A stretch of DNA of 64,000 nucleotides from Paenibacillus naphthalenovorans. Its GTDB lineage: Bacteria; Bacillota; Bacilli; Paenibacillales; NBRC-103111. A model generated the notes under the pieces. It ran no database searches. It worked only from the letters and a program-made list of their open reading frames with translations, and was not told where the DNA came from. Within the stretch, counting starts at the first letter, position 1, and every line of letters starts with the position of its first letter. The translations under genes and the position numbers were made by a program. Of the stretch, positions 53,405 to 61,858 are shown piece after piece. Where the stretch lies: contig NZ_FNDY01000014.1 in assembly GCF_900099895.1 (NCBI RefSeq), positions 1 through 64,000 of the forward strand, read 5' to 3'.

Positions 53405-54286
53405 TTAAGACCCCTTGGCGAAGGACTCCGGCGGGAAGGCTCCCCATGCGCTGAAGGCTGTCGGGAAATCGTTCCAGCTGATGAGCTCGCGCGATTTATC
53501 CGCACGTGGCATTTCGGCCGACAATTCGATGCGGTTGCCGCTTGGATCCAGGAAATACGTGTACAGGTTTCCGCCTACGGAGTGGCGTCCCGGACCGGCC
53601 TCCACTTTGTAGCCGTACTGCCCCAACACGTCACAAGCCCGTTTCATCTCGTCAATCCCCGCCACCAAGAACGCATAATGGTGCAATGTCGTGTTATCCG
53701 GCGTGCCTACGATCGCTATATCATGGTGGAAATCGCTTCCATGCGTCCACGCGGCGCCCCACACTCCCGCAACCGGCTCGAACACGTCGGCGACTGAAAA
53801 TTCCAGCGTATCCCGCAAAAATCCCGCCAGCCCTTTGACATCATTTGCATTCAGCGTGATATGATCCGCATCCAGCGGCGCAATGCCCCGGCTCGGTTTA
53901 CGGCCTACAACCGGATGCAGATAGTGCGGGCGATCCTCCGCCAATACCAGTTCAATCTGGTGGCCGCTTGGCGATTGGAACTGCAGCGCTGCCTTCTCTC
54001 CGGGCTCCGCATCGGTTACCCGATTCGTCCTCACGCCGAGCTCCGTCAATTTTTTCTCAAAGTAAGCCAAGTCATCTTCCTGATGCACCTGCAGTGCAAA
54101 ATGGCTGATGCCGCTGCCGCCTTCTGTTAACGCCAAATCATAGTTGTTGTCTGCACCGCAGCCCAAATAGACGATGCCGTTTTGTTTACCGATTTCATGC
54201 AGGCCTACGACTTCACGATAAAACTCCAGACTTTGCGGCAGATCGTTGACCTTTAAAACCCCATGCGCCAATTTCAAAACTCCCAT
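53405..54286 (-). CDS. Second extradiol dioxygenase (VOC family)
   Basis: The 293-residue VOC enzyme has the facial triad His142 (DADHITLN), His202/203 (LHHYAFLV) and Glu254 (NRIELSAE). It belongs to the catechol 2,3-dioxygenase superfamily but differs from the HpaD-like paralogue at 49.2 kb over most of its length. It may act on the Rieske-derived catechol, with the HpaD-like enzyme acting on another ring product. RBS GGAGGCGGAACAAGC. Confidence 0.85.
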   Translation of the reverse strand: MGVLKLAHGVLKVNDLPQSLEFYREVVGLHEIGKQNGIVYLGCGADNNYDLALTEGGSGISHFALQVHQEDDLAYFEKKLTELGVRTNRVTDAEPGEKAALQFQSPSGHQIELVLAEDRPHYLHPVVGRKPSRGIAPLDADHITLNANDVKGLAGFLRDTLEFSVADVFEPVAGVWGAAWTHGSDFHHDIAIVGTPDNTTLHHYAFLVAGIDEMKRACDVLGQYGYKVEAGPGRHSVGGNLYTYFLDPSGNRIELSAEMPRADKSRELISWNDFPTAFSAWGAFPPESFAKGS

Positions 54287-54313
54287 GCTTGTTCCGCCTC
54301 CTTAGGTTTTGGT

Positions 54314-54829
54314 TTACTCAAAATATTCTTTGAATGCTTCCCTAAAGCTGATATTTCCCAGACTGTCCCGGCGATTTCCCTGCAGGCCGTCCATCAGACG
54401 GGAGTTTTCAACCAGAAGCATCTCTACTGCCTCAGCGCCATCGTTATAGTGTCTATGCCAGATCCAGGGCGGCGTATATATAAAATCTCCTTTGCTCCAT
54501 TGCACCGTTTGATTACCGATTTCCGAGTAGCCGCTGCCATGCAGCACATAATGGATCGATTCGTGGACATGCCTTTGTAAATCGCTGCTTCCGCCAGGCG
54601 GTATTTTTTGCAGATAAAATTCCATCGATTTGGTCGGAATATTGAGTAAAAGGCCAATTTCAGCAGGATTGCCGGTTACTTTACTGTCCAGCCAAATGGC
54701 CTCCTCCGAATGAACCACCAGGCCCTCCTCCGAAATGTTCTGATCGTCGCGGTTTTTCAATTTCTTTAAATTCGCCATATAATCATCGAACTTTTTTTCC
54801 GTTGAAGGCTTTATTTTGGGCTCCATCAT
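54314..54829 (-). CDS. Cupin-domain protein of the catabolic operon
   Basis: The 172-residue single-cupin protein has a conserved-looking metal set: HVHESIHYVLHGSGYSEIG (HxH...E) and YTPPWIWHRHYN. It starts MMEPKIKPSTEK after CGGAGGAAAA, though the next ATG is also possible. Gentisate-dioxygenase-like or ligand-isomerising cupins occur in such operons, but the reaction is not evident. Confidence 0.75.
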   Translation of the reverse strand: MMEPKIKPSTEKKFDDYMANLKKLKNRDDQNISEEGLVVHSEEAIWLDSKVTGNPAEIGLLLNIPTKSMEFYLQKIPPGGSSDLQRHVHESIHYVLHGSGYSEIGNQTVQWSKGDFIYTPPWIWHRHYNDGAEAVEMLLVENSRLMDGLQGNRRDSLGNISFREAFKEYFE

Positions 54830-54849
54830 TTTTCCTCCGTTCATGTCGA

Positions 54850-55638
54850 TTAAAGGGGACCGATTTTGGTAAAGCCGCCGTCTACCAGATGCGTTAATCC
54901 CGTCATGAAGGAGGATTCCTCAGAAGCCAGGAAACCTACCAAAGCCGCAATATCCTCCGGCTTCCCGTATCTGCCTACCGGGATGCCCTTTAGATCCTCT
55001 TTTACAACCTCTTCAAACGATTTGCCGGCCTGTTCGGCTCTGTAGACGGCCAGCTGTCTCGTTCTTGCCGTATCGATATGGGCCGGGGCGACGACATGCG
55101 TTGTGATCCCATGGGCACCGACCTCCACGCTTAACGATTCGGCAAGCGCTTGAACGGCAGCCCTCATCACATTCGATAAGTGAAGCTTCGGCAAGGGCCG
55201 GACAACCGATGACGAAGTCATATAAATCAATCTTCCCCACTGATTGTGCTGCATCTGCGGCAATACCATTCTCGTGAGTCTAATCGCCGCGTCCAAAATG
55301 AGATGATAGGCAAAGCTCCAATCCTTGTCGGTTAATTCAAGAAATGCACCCGGTCTGGGACCGCCTGTATTATAGACCAGAATGTCGACAGAGCCCATCG
55401 ACTCCACCGCCTTACGCCCTAATTCCTCAATGGAGTCCGGGTTCGAAAAATCAGAGATCAGATAATGAACCTTGGCTCCGGTGGATTTGGCAATGTCATC
55501 TGCGGTTTGCGGAAGCAGATCTTTCTCAATACCGCTTAAAAAGACCGTTGCTCCCTCTTGTGCCAGCTTGGCTGCGATTCCTTTTCCGATCCCTGAACTG
55601 GATGCTGTAATTAATGCTGTTTTCCCATATAAAGGCAT
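54850..55638 (-). CDS. Short-chain dehydrogenase in the lower operon
   Basis: The 262-residue SDR starts MPLYGKTALITASSSGIGKGIA (TGxxxGIG-like, here TASSSGIG) and has an Asn-Thr-Gly-Gly NAD-ring motif (YNTGGPRPGAF). The catalytic region reads LIYMTSSSVVRPLPKLHLSNVMRAAV, in which the usual Tyr is missing: the expected YxxxK appears as HLSNVMR. It therefore may be a divergent or non-standard SDR. Confidence 0.78.
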   Translation of the reverse strand: MPLYGKTALITASSSGIGKGIAAKLAQEGATVFLSGIEKDLLPQTADDIAKSTGAKVHYLISDFSNPDSIEELGRKAVESMGSVDILVYNTGGPRPGAFLELTDKDWSFAYHLILDAAIRLTRMVLPQMQHNQWGRLIYMTSSSVVRPLPKLHLSNVMRAAVQALAESLSVEVGAHGITTHVVAPAHIDTARTRQLAVYRAEQAGKSFEEVVKEDLKGIPVGRYGKPEDIAALVGFLASEESSFMTGLTHLVDGGFTKIGPL

Positions 55639-55663
55639 GTCGCATTTTCCCCTCAAATTCGTT

Positions 55664-57118
55664 TTATACTTTTTCGCTGATCCCGTATTTGGAGAGCAGT
55701 TTGTCTACCAGGGCCAGACACTGACTTTTATCATAAGCCGAATACTGGGTTTGGATTCTAAGGAACATCGGATCACCGGCATAAAAGCGCTCATACAGCT
55801 CGTGACGGGAACCAAAGTCGGAAACGGCAATGTCGGCGGCCAATTTAAACAGCTTCACTTTATCATCTGCCGACACCTCGGCGCCTCTGTAATACTTTCG
55901 AATGTCGGCCGCAATCGGGCTGTTAAATACATCTGCATTGGACGGCTGATACATTAAGCCCCCGGCAAGGATCAGTTGAACAATTTCCCGCACGCGGGGA
56001 TACCAACGGTTGCCTGAGTTTCGGATAGCATAGAGTGGGGTAACATTCGGCATGTAGATCCCGTCTTGATTAGGCTCGGAAGTCATTTCCGATGCCAGCA
56101 CCGCCGCCCGGATCAGCTCAATGTAAGTCGTAATCTCGCCCATCATATCTTGAACATGCGGGAATTGATTCGTATTGACCATTTCCGTCGCTTTTATGAC
56201 CGTCCCGGCAATCAGCTGCAATTTCGTCTGCAGTCTGATGGAGGTTTGGTGGCCCGTAAACGCATTGGAGTTTAATTTCCAAACCGTATTGACCCTTTCG
56301 ACATCCTGATAGATGAACACTCTTTCCCAAGGAACCAGCACATCGTCGAAAACAACGACACCATCGAGCTCATCGAATTGCGAAGCCAAAGGATGATCGT
56401 ATACCGAGTCGCGGGTAAACGGCTCGCGCGCAATTAATCGAACCCCCGGCGTGTTCATTGGTAAGGCGAAGGAAATGGCGTATTTGTAGTCCTTTTCCGT
56501 AGGTTTTCTCAGATGGAAAGGCCATACCAGCATCTCATCGGCGTAGGGACCCGCCGTTGCCAGCATTTTGGCTCCGCGTACAATAATCCCTTTATCCGTT
56601 TCTCTTACGACCCCGAGATAAGTAAATTCATCCGGCTGCTCTGACGGGGCTTTACCCCGGTTCACCTGCGGGTCAATCAAGACGTGGGTCAAATATAAGT
56701 CATTTTCCCTAATATATTCAAAATAATTTCGCACATGATCCGCATATTTGCCGAAAAAATCGGAATTAATGTACCAGGCGGTCATCATGGCACTCATAAA
56801 ATCCGTAGAGCGGCCCATCATGCCATAGGTTTCCTCCGCCCATACTTGATGCATTTTTCTGCGTTTGGCCAAATCGTCTTTGGATTTCGGAACCAGGAAT
56901 GATGATCCGACTAGATCTCCCGTTTTCGGAGATTTAAAAAGCATATGCTCCTTTTTATCTGTTTCCCACTGGGAATCATATAAACGGGCAATCGATTTAA
57001 CAGCCGGTGCAACCAACGGATGTGTCGTAGGATCTGTTATTTTTTCATTGCCGATCCATGTTTCCGGGGGATAATTTTTGAGTCTTTCAATATAATCTCT
57101 ACCTTTGCGTGCTCCCAT
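55664..57118 (-). CDS. HpaB-type FAD-dependent aromatic hydroxylase (copy 2)
   Basis: The 484-residue HpaB-family oxygenase has TDFMSAMMTAWYINSDFFG, GIIVRGAKMLATAGPYADEM, DDVLVPWERVFIYQDVERV and the shared end HELYERFYAGDPM. With FADH2 from the reductase at 50.2 kb it would hydroxylate a phenol to a catechol. It is a paralogue of copy 1 (46.7 kb), but the two differ in most residues, so different substrates are likely. The gene follows the hydrolase by 4 bp. Confidence 0.87.
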   Translation of the reverse strand: MGARKGRDYIERLKNYPPETWIGNEKITDPTTHPLVAPAVKSIARLYDSQWETDKKEHMLFKSPKTGDLVGSSFLVPKSKDDLAKRRKMHQVWAEETYGMMGRSTDFMSAMMTAWYINSDFFGKYADHVRNYFEYIRENDLYLTHVLIDPQVNRGKAPSEQPDEFTYLGVVRETDKGIIVRGAKMLATAGPYADEMLVWPFHLRKPTEKDYKYAISFALPMNTPGVRLIAREPFTRDSVYDHPLASQFDELDGVVVFDDVLVPWERVFIYQDVERVNTVWKLNSNAFTGHQTSIRLQTKLQLIAGTVIKATEMVNTNQFPHVQDMMGEITTYIELIRAAVLASEMTSEPNQDGIYMPNVTPLYAIRNSGNRWYPRVREIVQLILAGGLMYQPSNADVFNSPIAADIRKYYRGAEVSADDKVKLFKLAADIAVSDFGSRHELYERFYAGDPMFLRIQTQYSAYDKSQCLALVDKLLSKYGISEKV

Positions 57119-57121
57119 GAT

Positions 57122-57988
57122 CTAAAAGCCCCCCTCTTTTACAAACGCTGTATGAACGCGATTAAATTCCTCCATACTTTCCCACTGCGGCCAATGACCG
57201 GAGTCGTTAATGACATATAATAAGCTGCCGGGAATCCATTCCTTCAGAATGAAAGCTTCGTCCACCGTCCCGGTGGGATCATTGTCCGTCCATAAAAGTA
57301 AGGTCGGACAGGTAATTCGGTTACACCATTCCGGGCTCCATACGTAATTCTTTCTTATTTCCCAATCCTGAACAGCTACGATATGATAGACAGCTCTTTT
57401 AAATTCCGGCTGTTTGTATATTTTATAGCGGATACTCACCAGTTCATCGGTTACAAAGCTTTTATCGTAGAATAACCATTCCAGGCGGGCACGCACATTA
57501 TCGTAAGTGGCTTCTTCCACCGCCTTGATGGTTGAATTTTTCACCTGCTCCATGACCTGCGGTTTATTCGTAATGTTACCAGGCGTGTTGAGGATTAATT
57601 TATCGATAAGCTCAGGATGATAAGCCGCCGTCCAGGCAGCGACCCATCCGCCGAGCGATTCACCCGACAAGCTCACCTTTTGCAAATGCAGGGCTTTTAC
57701 CAATCCGACCAGATGATCGCTTAAATAATCAATCGTATAAGGACGGTCCGGTTTATCACTGAAGCCATGACCTACCATATCGTAAGCGATGACTCTAAAT
57801 TCTTCTGCAAGTCCTGCAAAGTTCCGCGAATACGCTTCCAAATGGCCCCCCGTACCATGAACGAAAATTAGCGTTTGTTCTCCTTCGCCGGCTTCCATGA
57901 CCCTTGTCCGGATTCCATCCACATCCAGATAGTACTGCTTCAACGGCAGTCCTGCCAATTGTGTCCATATCGCAACTTTTTCCCCCAT
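57122..57988 (-). CDS. Alpha/beta hydrolase, meta-cleavage product hydrolase-like
   Basis: The 288-residue hydrolase has oxyanion HGTGGH (about 45-49), nucleophile Ser111 in SGESLGGWVAAW, Asp in LLLWTDNDPTG, and catalytic His in SGHWPQWESMEE near the C terminus. It probably cleaves the C-C bond of a meta-ring-cleavage product, as MhpC/BphD do. Start MGEKVAIW follows GAGGTG; an earlier GTG at 57997 is possible. It is the first gene of the lower operon. Confidence 0.85.
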   Translation of the reverse strand: MGEKVAIWTQLAGLPLKQYYLDVDGIRTRVMEAGEGEQTLIFVHGTGGHLEAYSRNFAGLAEEFRVIAYDMVGHGFSDKPDRPYTIDYLSDHLVGLVKALHLQKVSLSGESLGGWVAAWTAAYHPELIDKLILNTPGNITNKPQVMEQVKNSTIKAVEEATYDNVRARLEWLFYDKSFVTDELVSIRYKIYKQPEFKRAVYHIVAVQDWEIRKNYVWSPEWCNRITCPTLLLWTDNDPTGTVDEAFILKEWIPGSLLYVINDSGHWPQWESMEEFNRVHTAFVKEGGF

Positions 57989-58005
57989 TGCCTTCACCTC
58001 ATTTC

Positions 58006-58034
58006 ATTATTTAGATACTAGTATCTTAGTTCAA
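58006..58034 (-). promoter_or_regulatory. Lower operon promoter with operator in the spacer
   Basis: On the minus strand TTGAAC (58029-58034) and AATAAT (58006-58011) lie 17 bp apart. The perfect 14-bp palindrome AGATACTAGTATCT (58013-58026) fills the spacer. Its right half extended to 58028 reads CTAGTATCTTA, one base different from CTAATATCTTA at the gntR promoter. A repressor bound here would block RNA polymerase directly. Confidence 0.6.
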
Positions 58035-58323
58035 TGGTATCACATAAGGTAAAAAATGTCACCTCATTTTATAAAAAATGTGCGGTTATAGTCCGAAGCC
58101 GAAATGAAGAAAGCCCGGAGGGGTTTACATGGAGGGGCGGCTAAGCAGGCCGTTTGGCCAAGGTGTCCGCCTTCAAAGTGGCTTCGGAGCCTTCTCACTC
58201 AGCGCTAAAGGCTCCCTGTCACCCCATCGCATCATATCATAAAAGTGATATTTTCACTGAACAATAGGCCTCTTAATCCCAATATTTTCACCGATGGTGT
58301 ACTACTTCTTTCATCAAAAAACA
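58035..58323. other. Spacer between the two catabolic operons
   Basis: No gene is seen. GGAGCCTT (58186-58193) and AAGGCTCC (58208-58215) form a hairpin without a T-run; AAGGCTCCCTG also occurs near 40948 and, inverted, near 41042. The rest appears to be leader and spacer DNA. Confidence 0.45.
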
Positions 58324-58530
58324 TTATTTGCCGAATGGCTTGGATAAAAATTCCGTAAATACTTCAGGTTCCTGCCAGGTCAAACTTTCAAGGGCCAGAG
58401 GATCCAGTTGAATCGAATGATGTAACTTTGGTGAAGTAATTTCCAGCCTCTCCCCGTTTCTTGTATATACCTTTTTAACAATCACTTGGGTAAACTCATT
58501 GCCGACGATGATTTGTGGTTCCGATGACAT
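58324..58530 (-). CDS. 68-residue protein of the dioxygenase operon
   Basis: The short protein reads MSSEPQIIVGNEFTQVIVKK... and ends FLSKPFGK. It has a good RBS (AAGGAGGGGG) and is part of the operon, after the YciI-like gene. Small proteins of this type, with a conserved VxKVxTRNGERLEI pattern, occur beside Rieske oxygenase genes, sometimes under a dihydrodiol dehydrogenase label; no such domain is evident here. Longer upstream frames are discarded because they re-read the YciI gene. Confidence 0.65.
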   Translation of the reverse strand: MSSEPQIIVGNEFTQVIVKKVYTRNGERLEITSPKLHHSIQLDPLALESLTWQEPEVFTEFLSKPFGK

Positions 58531-58552
58531 TTTCCCCCTCCTTACTTTCATT

Positions 58553-58828
58553 CTATGATTGAATTTTTGCTGATAAAGCAGCATTCCAATCCTTATAATC
58601 ATAGTCAACAACGTCATGGATAACCAAGGGATCGGCTTGGATAATGGACATAAATTCCTCTTGTGAACAGTTATAAACAATACATCCACCGCTTCCATCG
58701 ACAAACGGACCGCTTGCCAGGATGACTCCCTTTGCGCGTAATTGTTGATTGCGGTTTTCATGTTCTTCAAACCATTTTGGATTGATTTGATCCATTGGTT
58801 TTTTTATGCCTAATTGAACCAGCCACAT
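58553..58828 (-). CDS. YciI-like protein of the dioxygenase operon
   Basis: The 91-residue protein has the YciI/muconolactone-isomerase-like alpha-beta fold signature (MWLVQLGIKKP..., HENRNQQLRAKGVILASGPFVDGSGG, IIQADPLVIHDVVDYDYKDW). His/Asp/Gly at the usual cavity sites suggest a small-molecule binding or isomerase role in the aromatic pathway. Start after AAGGGGAGTG. Confidence 0.75.
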   Translation of the reverse strand: MWLVQLGIKKPMDQINPKWFEEHENRNQQLRAKGVILASGPFVDGSGGCIVYNCSQEEFMSIIQADPLVIHDVVDYDYKDWNAALSAKIQS

Positions 58829-58855
58829 AGAAACACTCCCCTTCATAACTGAGTT

Positions 58856-59623
58856 CTAAACGATCGTCAATCCTCCGTCGGCGACAATCACCGAGCCTGT
58901 GACAAACGATGATTCGTCAGACGCCAAAAAGAGAGCAATATTCGCAATCTCTTCCGGCTGCGCTCCTCGACCAAGGGGCGTTGCTTCGGAAGCCACTTTA
59001 TCTAACTCAGGTAACACTTCTTCCATGGCCTTTGTCATCGGCGTAATCACATACCCTGGAGCAATGGCATTGACACGGATTCCTTTTTTCGCATACGATG
59101 CAGCGACTTGACGAGTAAACGAGATAATGGCCCCCTTTGAAGCGGAATAGGAAGGACCGCCTGGGCTGTTGATTAAGGCAGCAGTCGATGCTTTATTGAT
59201 AATCGTTCCACCGTTGGCTCGTAAAAGTTCAGGAATACTATGCTTCACCACAAGGAACATACCTTTTGTGTTTATATTCTGGATTTTATCCCATTCTTCC
59301 GCACTTATTTCTTCTACAGCAATCATAAAGTTCTTATGAGCAATCCCTGCATTATTATAAACCGTAGTTAGCTTCCCAAAAGTATCGATCGTTTTTTGAA
59401 TCGCTTGCTTCACTTGCTCTTCATCGGAAACGTCGCATTGAATTGCGATGGCTTCGCCGCCTGCTTCAGTCACTAGACTGGCGGTTTTTTCGATTTCTTT
59501 TGCATCCAAATCGATGACTGCCACTTTCGCTCCTTCACGGGCAAAAACAACGGCAGCTGCTCTCCCCATGCCTCCTGCTGCCCCAGTAATAAACGCAACT
59601 TTGTTTGCTAAGCGCTTTGTCAA
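58856..59623 (-). CDS. SDR-type cis-dihydrodiol dehydrogenase (likely)
   Basis: The 255-residue SDR has TGAAGGMGRA, NNAGIAHKNF, a catalytic set with STAALINSPGGPSYSASKGA (Ser/Tyr/Lys) and the C-terminal VTGSVIVADGGLTIV. Placed right after the Rieske dioxygenase genes, it most likely dehydrogenates the cis-dihydrodiol to a catechol. FabG-like reductases look alike. TTG start after GGGAGG. Confidence 0.85.
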   Translation of the reverse strand: MTKRLANKVAFITGAAGGMGRAAAVVFAREGAKVAVIDLDAKEIEKTASLVTEAGGEAIAIQCDVSDEEQVKQAIQKTIDTFGKLTTVYNNAGIAHKNFMIAVEEISAEEWDKIQNINTKGMFLVVKHSIPELLRANGGTIINKASTAALINSPGGPSYSASKGAIISFTRQVAASYAKKGIRVNAIAPGYVITPMTKAMEEVLPELDKVASEATPLGRGAQPEEIANIALFLASDESSFVTGSVIVADGGLTIV

Positions 59624-59687
59624 CTTCGGATTCCTCCCGGTAGGTTATTTAATTTTAATTTCAGAAACCCTGCTGAACAATGAATCC

Positions 59688-60206
59688 TTAGAAAAAGACC
59701 CCTAAATTGTCCATACCCAGTGTCGTCTGATCGATCAATATTTCTCTTGTTTTTAATTTACATTCCTGCCCTGTCCGCGTCAGGGTATCGTTACGAACGC
59801 AGGTAATAAGATTGTAATCCGATTCATTGCCACGACTACGGGTTAGAAGAAGGTAGCTTTTTACCTTAAATTCATCTTCAGCCGACTGCTCGATCCGTAC
59901 ATTAGTGATAAACCTTCTTGTACGAGAAGGCGGATCTTCTGCCCAAGCAAATTCCGTCTCAACTCGCTCAACCCGTTTTTTTAAGGAAGCATAGTTTTCC
60001 TCAAAGTGATTCATATTTCCTATAAATCCTTCCCCGTGTATTCGCTCGCGAGTCGTCCTTACAGGCATTACGTACTTGATCTCTTGATCCAGCATGTCTA
60101 ACCATTTTCTAAAATCCCCACTATCCAGTACCTCTGCTTCAGCTTGCATAAATTCCAGGATTTCAAAATAAACAGGATTTCCAATTTTGATGCTTGTCGA
60201 AAGCAT
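59688..60206 (-). CDS. Ring-hydroxylating dioxygenase small (beta) subunit
   Basis: The 172-residue cystatin/NTF2-like beta subunit has the family pattern FEILEFMQAEAEVLDSGDFRKWLDMLDQEIKYVMPVRTT and ends VCLKTREILIDQT-like (ECKLKTREILIDQT). It forms the alpha3beta3 oxygenase with the alpha subunit encoded immediately upstream. RBS AGGAGGAGAG is strong. Confidence 0.93.
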   Translation of the reverse strand: MLSTSIKIGNPVYFEILEFMQAEAEVLDSGDFRKWLDMLDQEIKYVMPVRTTRERIHGEGFIGNMNHFEENYASLKKRVERVETEFAWAEDPPSRTRRFITNVRIEQSAEDEFKVKSYLLLTRSRGNESDYNLITCVRNDTLTRTGQECKLKTREILIDQTTLGMDNLGVFF

Positions 60207-60238
60207 GTACTCTCCTCCTCTGCATGTTTTGGCTGTGC

Positions 60239-61585
60239 TTATTCATTGTTCTCGGTTAATAATTTATGCCATTGGCGCCAAATGTTTAATTGGTTCGCCT
60301 CGCTGTAATCTCCCTGATAAACCGTTCCAGGACCCGGCCAATCCCCTTGTTCGGGTTTGCGATCAATCCCCATACGATAAATAAATTTTAATTTCGATGA
60401 GGCAATATATCCTTTCGTAGCCCGAGTAATGTTTTTCCACATTTCTGTGTCATCTTGTTCCAGCATGCCACTCGAACCAAATGTTCGGACATACGTCTCT
60501 CTTGCAAGCTCTTTCCACCAATCCGGCGCTTCTTTTTCGACAAGGACCCATGAAAAGACCTCCATCTCATGCGGTCCTTTCGGCACCCACTGTCTTAATG
60601 TCAAATATGAACCTGGATTCTTTCCTGCTTCTGTTGCCCAAGAGAAATATCCAAACGACATGTTCGGGTAAATGTTCCCATGGATATAAGCAAGCCGGCT
60701 AAACGCTTTTTGATGTTCGGGTGTTAATTTCTGTTCAATCTGTTCGACGATATTTTGGGGAACACCGTAAAAAGGCGGAAGTTCATATTCGGGCGGTGCA
60801 CCAATCAGTCCAAGACCATTTCCATTCTCACAAGATACATGAACCCCGTAAAACGCGAACTTCGGATCCCCACTCGGAACAATTTTTAATTGGACAGCCG
60901 ATTGATGGGTCATGAAGGTATGGTAAGCATCCCCAACAAAGTTGTCGGCTCCCAGCTTCCAGTTCGATTTTACGGTCCAACGCTGCGGTACTCCGATGAC
61001 TTCCATTCCCCCATGGGTATGGCTTAACATCATATCCAGGTACCATTTCATGCTTCCTAGCTGCTCCTCTAACGGAGGAGCCGAATCATTAAAGGTGCCA
61101 AAGATAAGCCCTGCATATGTGGCAGCTCTCGCCTTTACCAGACTGTATTGGGTTTTATCAAAGGCATCACCGAAGGCCTCCTTATGTGCAGGAACTCCGA
61201 TGAGATCTCCATTCTGTTTAAAAGTAAAGCCATGGTATGGACATCTAAAATGGGAAGAGTTCCCCATTTCTGAACGGCATACAGGTGATCCTCTGTGAGT
61301 ACATGCGTTCAGTACGACGTTGACAACACCGCCCTCCGAACGTGAGACAATCACCTCTTCGTTCCCAATATACCTTAATACATAGTCGCCTTTATTCGGT
61401 ATCTCAGATTCATGAGCAATCGGAACCCATACTTTAGAAAAAATCCTTTCGATTTCCATCTGATGAATTTCAGGATCACCGATCACTCGTGATGAAATAT
61501 ACCCTTCCTCCAGATCCAGCAATTCTCTTATCTTTGTCCCGTCCGATAAACAAACATCTTCGCCTACATTTTTTTGAATCGCCAT
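60239..61585 (-). CDS. Ring-hydroxylating dioxygenase large (alpha) subunit, Rieske
   Basis: The 448-residue alpha subunit carries a Rieske [2Fe-2S] motif C95-x-H97-x17-C115-xx-H118 (CTHRG, CPYHG) and a mononuclear-iron site. The latter has Asp219 (bridging) in GADNFVGDAYHTF, His222 and His227, and Asp near 378 in LEQDDTEMW. It adds both atoms of O2 to an aromatic ring. Electrons must come from a ferredoxin and reductase, but none is encoded near it. Start MAIQKNVGED after GAAGGGAGCG. First gene of the upper operon. Confidence 0.93.
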   Translation of the reverse strand: MAIQKNVGEDVCLSDGTKIRELLDLEEGYISSRVIGDPEIHQMEIERIFSKVWVPIAHESEIPNKGDYVLRYIGNEEVIVSRSEGGVVNVVLNACTHRGSPVCRSEMGNSSHFRCPYHGFTFKQNGDLIGVPAHKEAFGDAFDKTQYSLVKARAATYAGLIFGTFNDSAPPLEEQLGSMKWYLDMMLSHTHGGMEVIGVPQRWTVKSNWKLGADNFVGDAYHTFMTHQSAVQLKIVPSGDPKFAFYGVHVSCENGNGLGLIGAPPEYELPPFYGVPQNIVEQIEQKLTPEHQKAFSRLAYIHGNIYPNMSFGYFSWATEAGKNPGSYLTLRQWVPKGPHEMEVFSWVLVEKEAPDWWKELARETYVRTFGSSGMLEQDDTEMWKNITRATKGYIASSKLKFIYRMGIDRKPEQGDWPGPGTVYQGDYSEANQLNIWRQWHKLLTENNE

Positions 61586-61760
61586 TTGATTAATCGCTCC
61601 CTTCTCTTGATAATGCTGTTTCAGTGCGCCCACCAAAGAAGCCACGTTGGTTAAGGAACCAACAAACTGCTGATCTGACCTGTGAATTTTAAATGATAAG
61701 GTTCTCTATGATGAAGGAAACACTTTATTACCACCCCTTTCAAAAAAGTAATGAAATTCT
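61586..61760. other. Leader of the dioxygenase operon
   Basis: AT-rich DNA with a weak -10-like TAGAAT (61756-61761, minus strand). No good -35 is seen at 17 bp. No coding frame. Confidence 0.4.
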
Positions 61761-61770
61761 AGAATATTAG
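61760..61770 (-). promoter_or_regulatory. Candidate operator upstream of the Rieske dioxygenase operon
   Basis: The minus strand reads CTAATATTCTA, nine of eleven matches to CTAATATCTTA at the gntR promoter. It overlaps the TAGAAT -10-like element. Shared sites at three promoters argue for a common regulator. Confidence 0.45.
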
Positions 61771-61858
61771 TTTGGATGCGCTTACAACATGTGCTATGGA
61801 ATCATTATACATTTACGAAAATAGATCGTCAATATAAAAAAATTTTGCCAATGCCAGA

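Noticed and set aside
58324-58770. A 148-residue frame covering the 68-residue gene
   Set aside because: Its first 80 residues re-read the YciI-like gene in another frame. The strong AAGGAGGGGG before the internal ATG decides for the short form.
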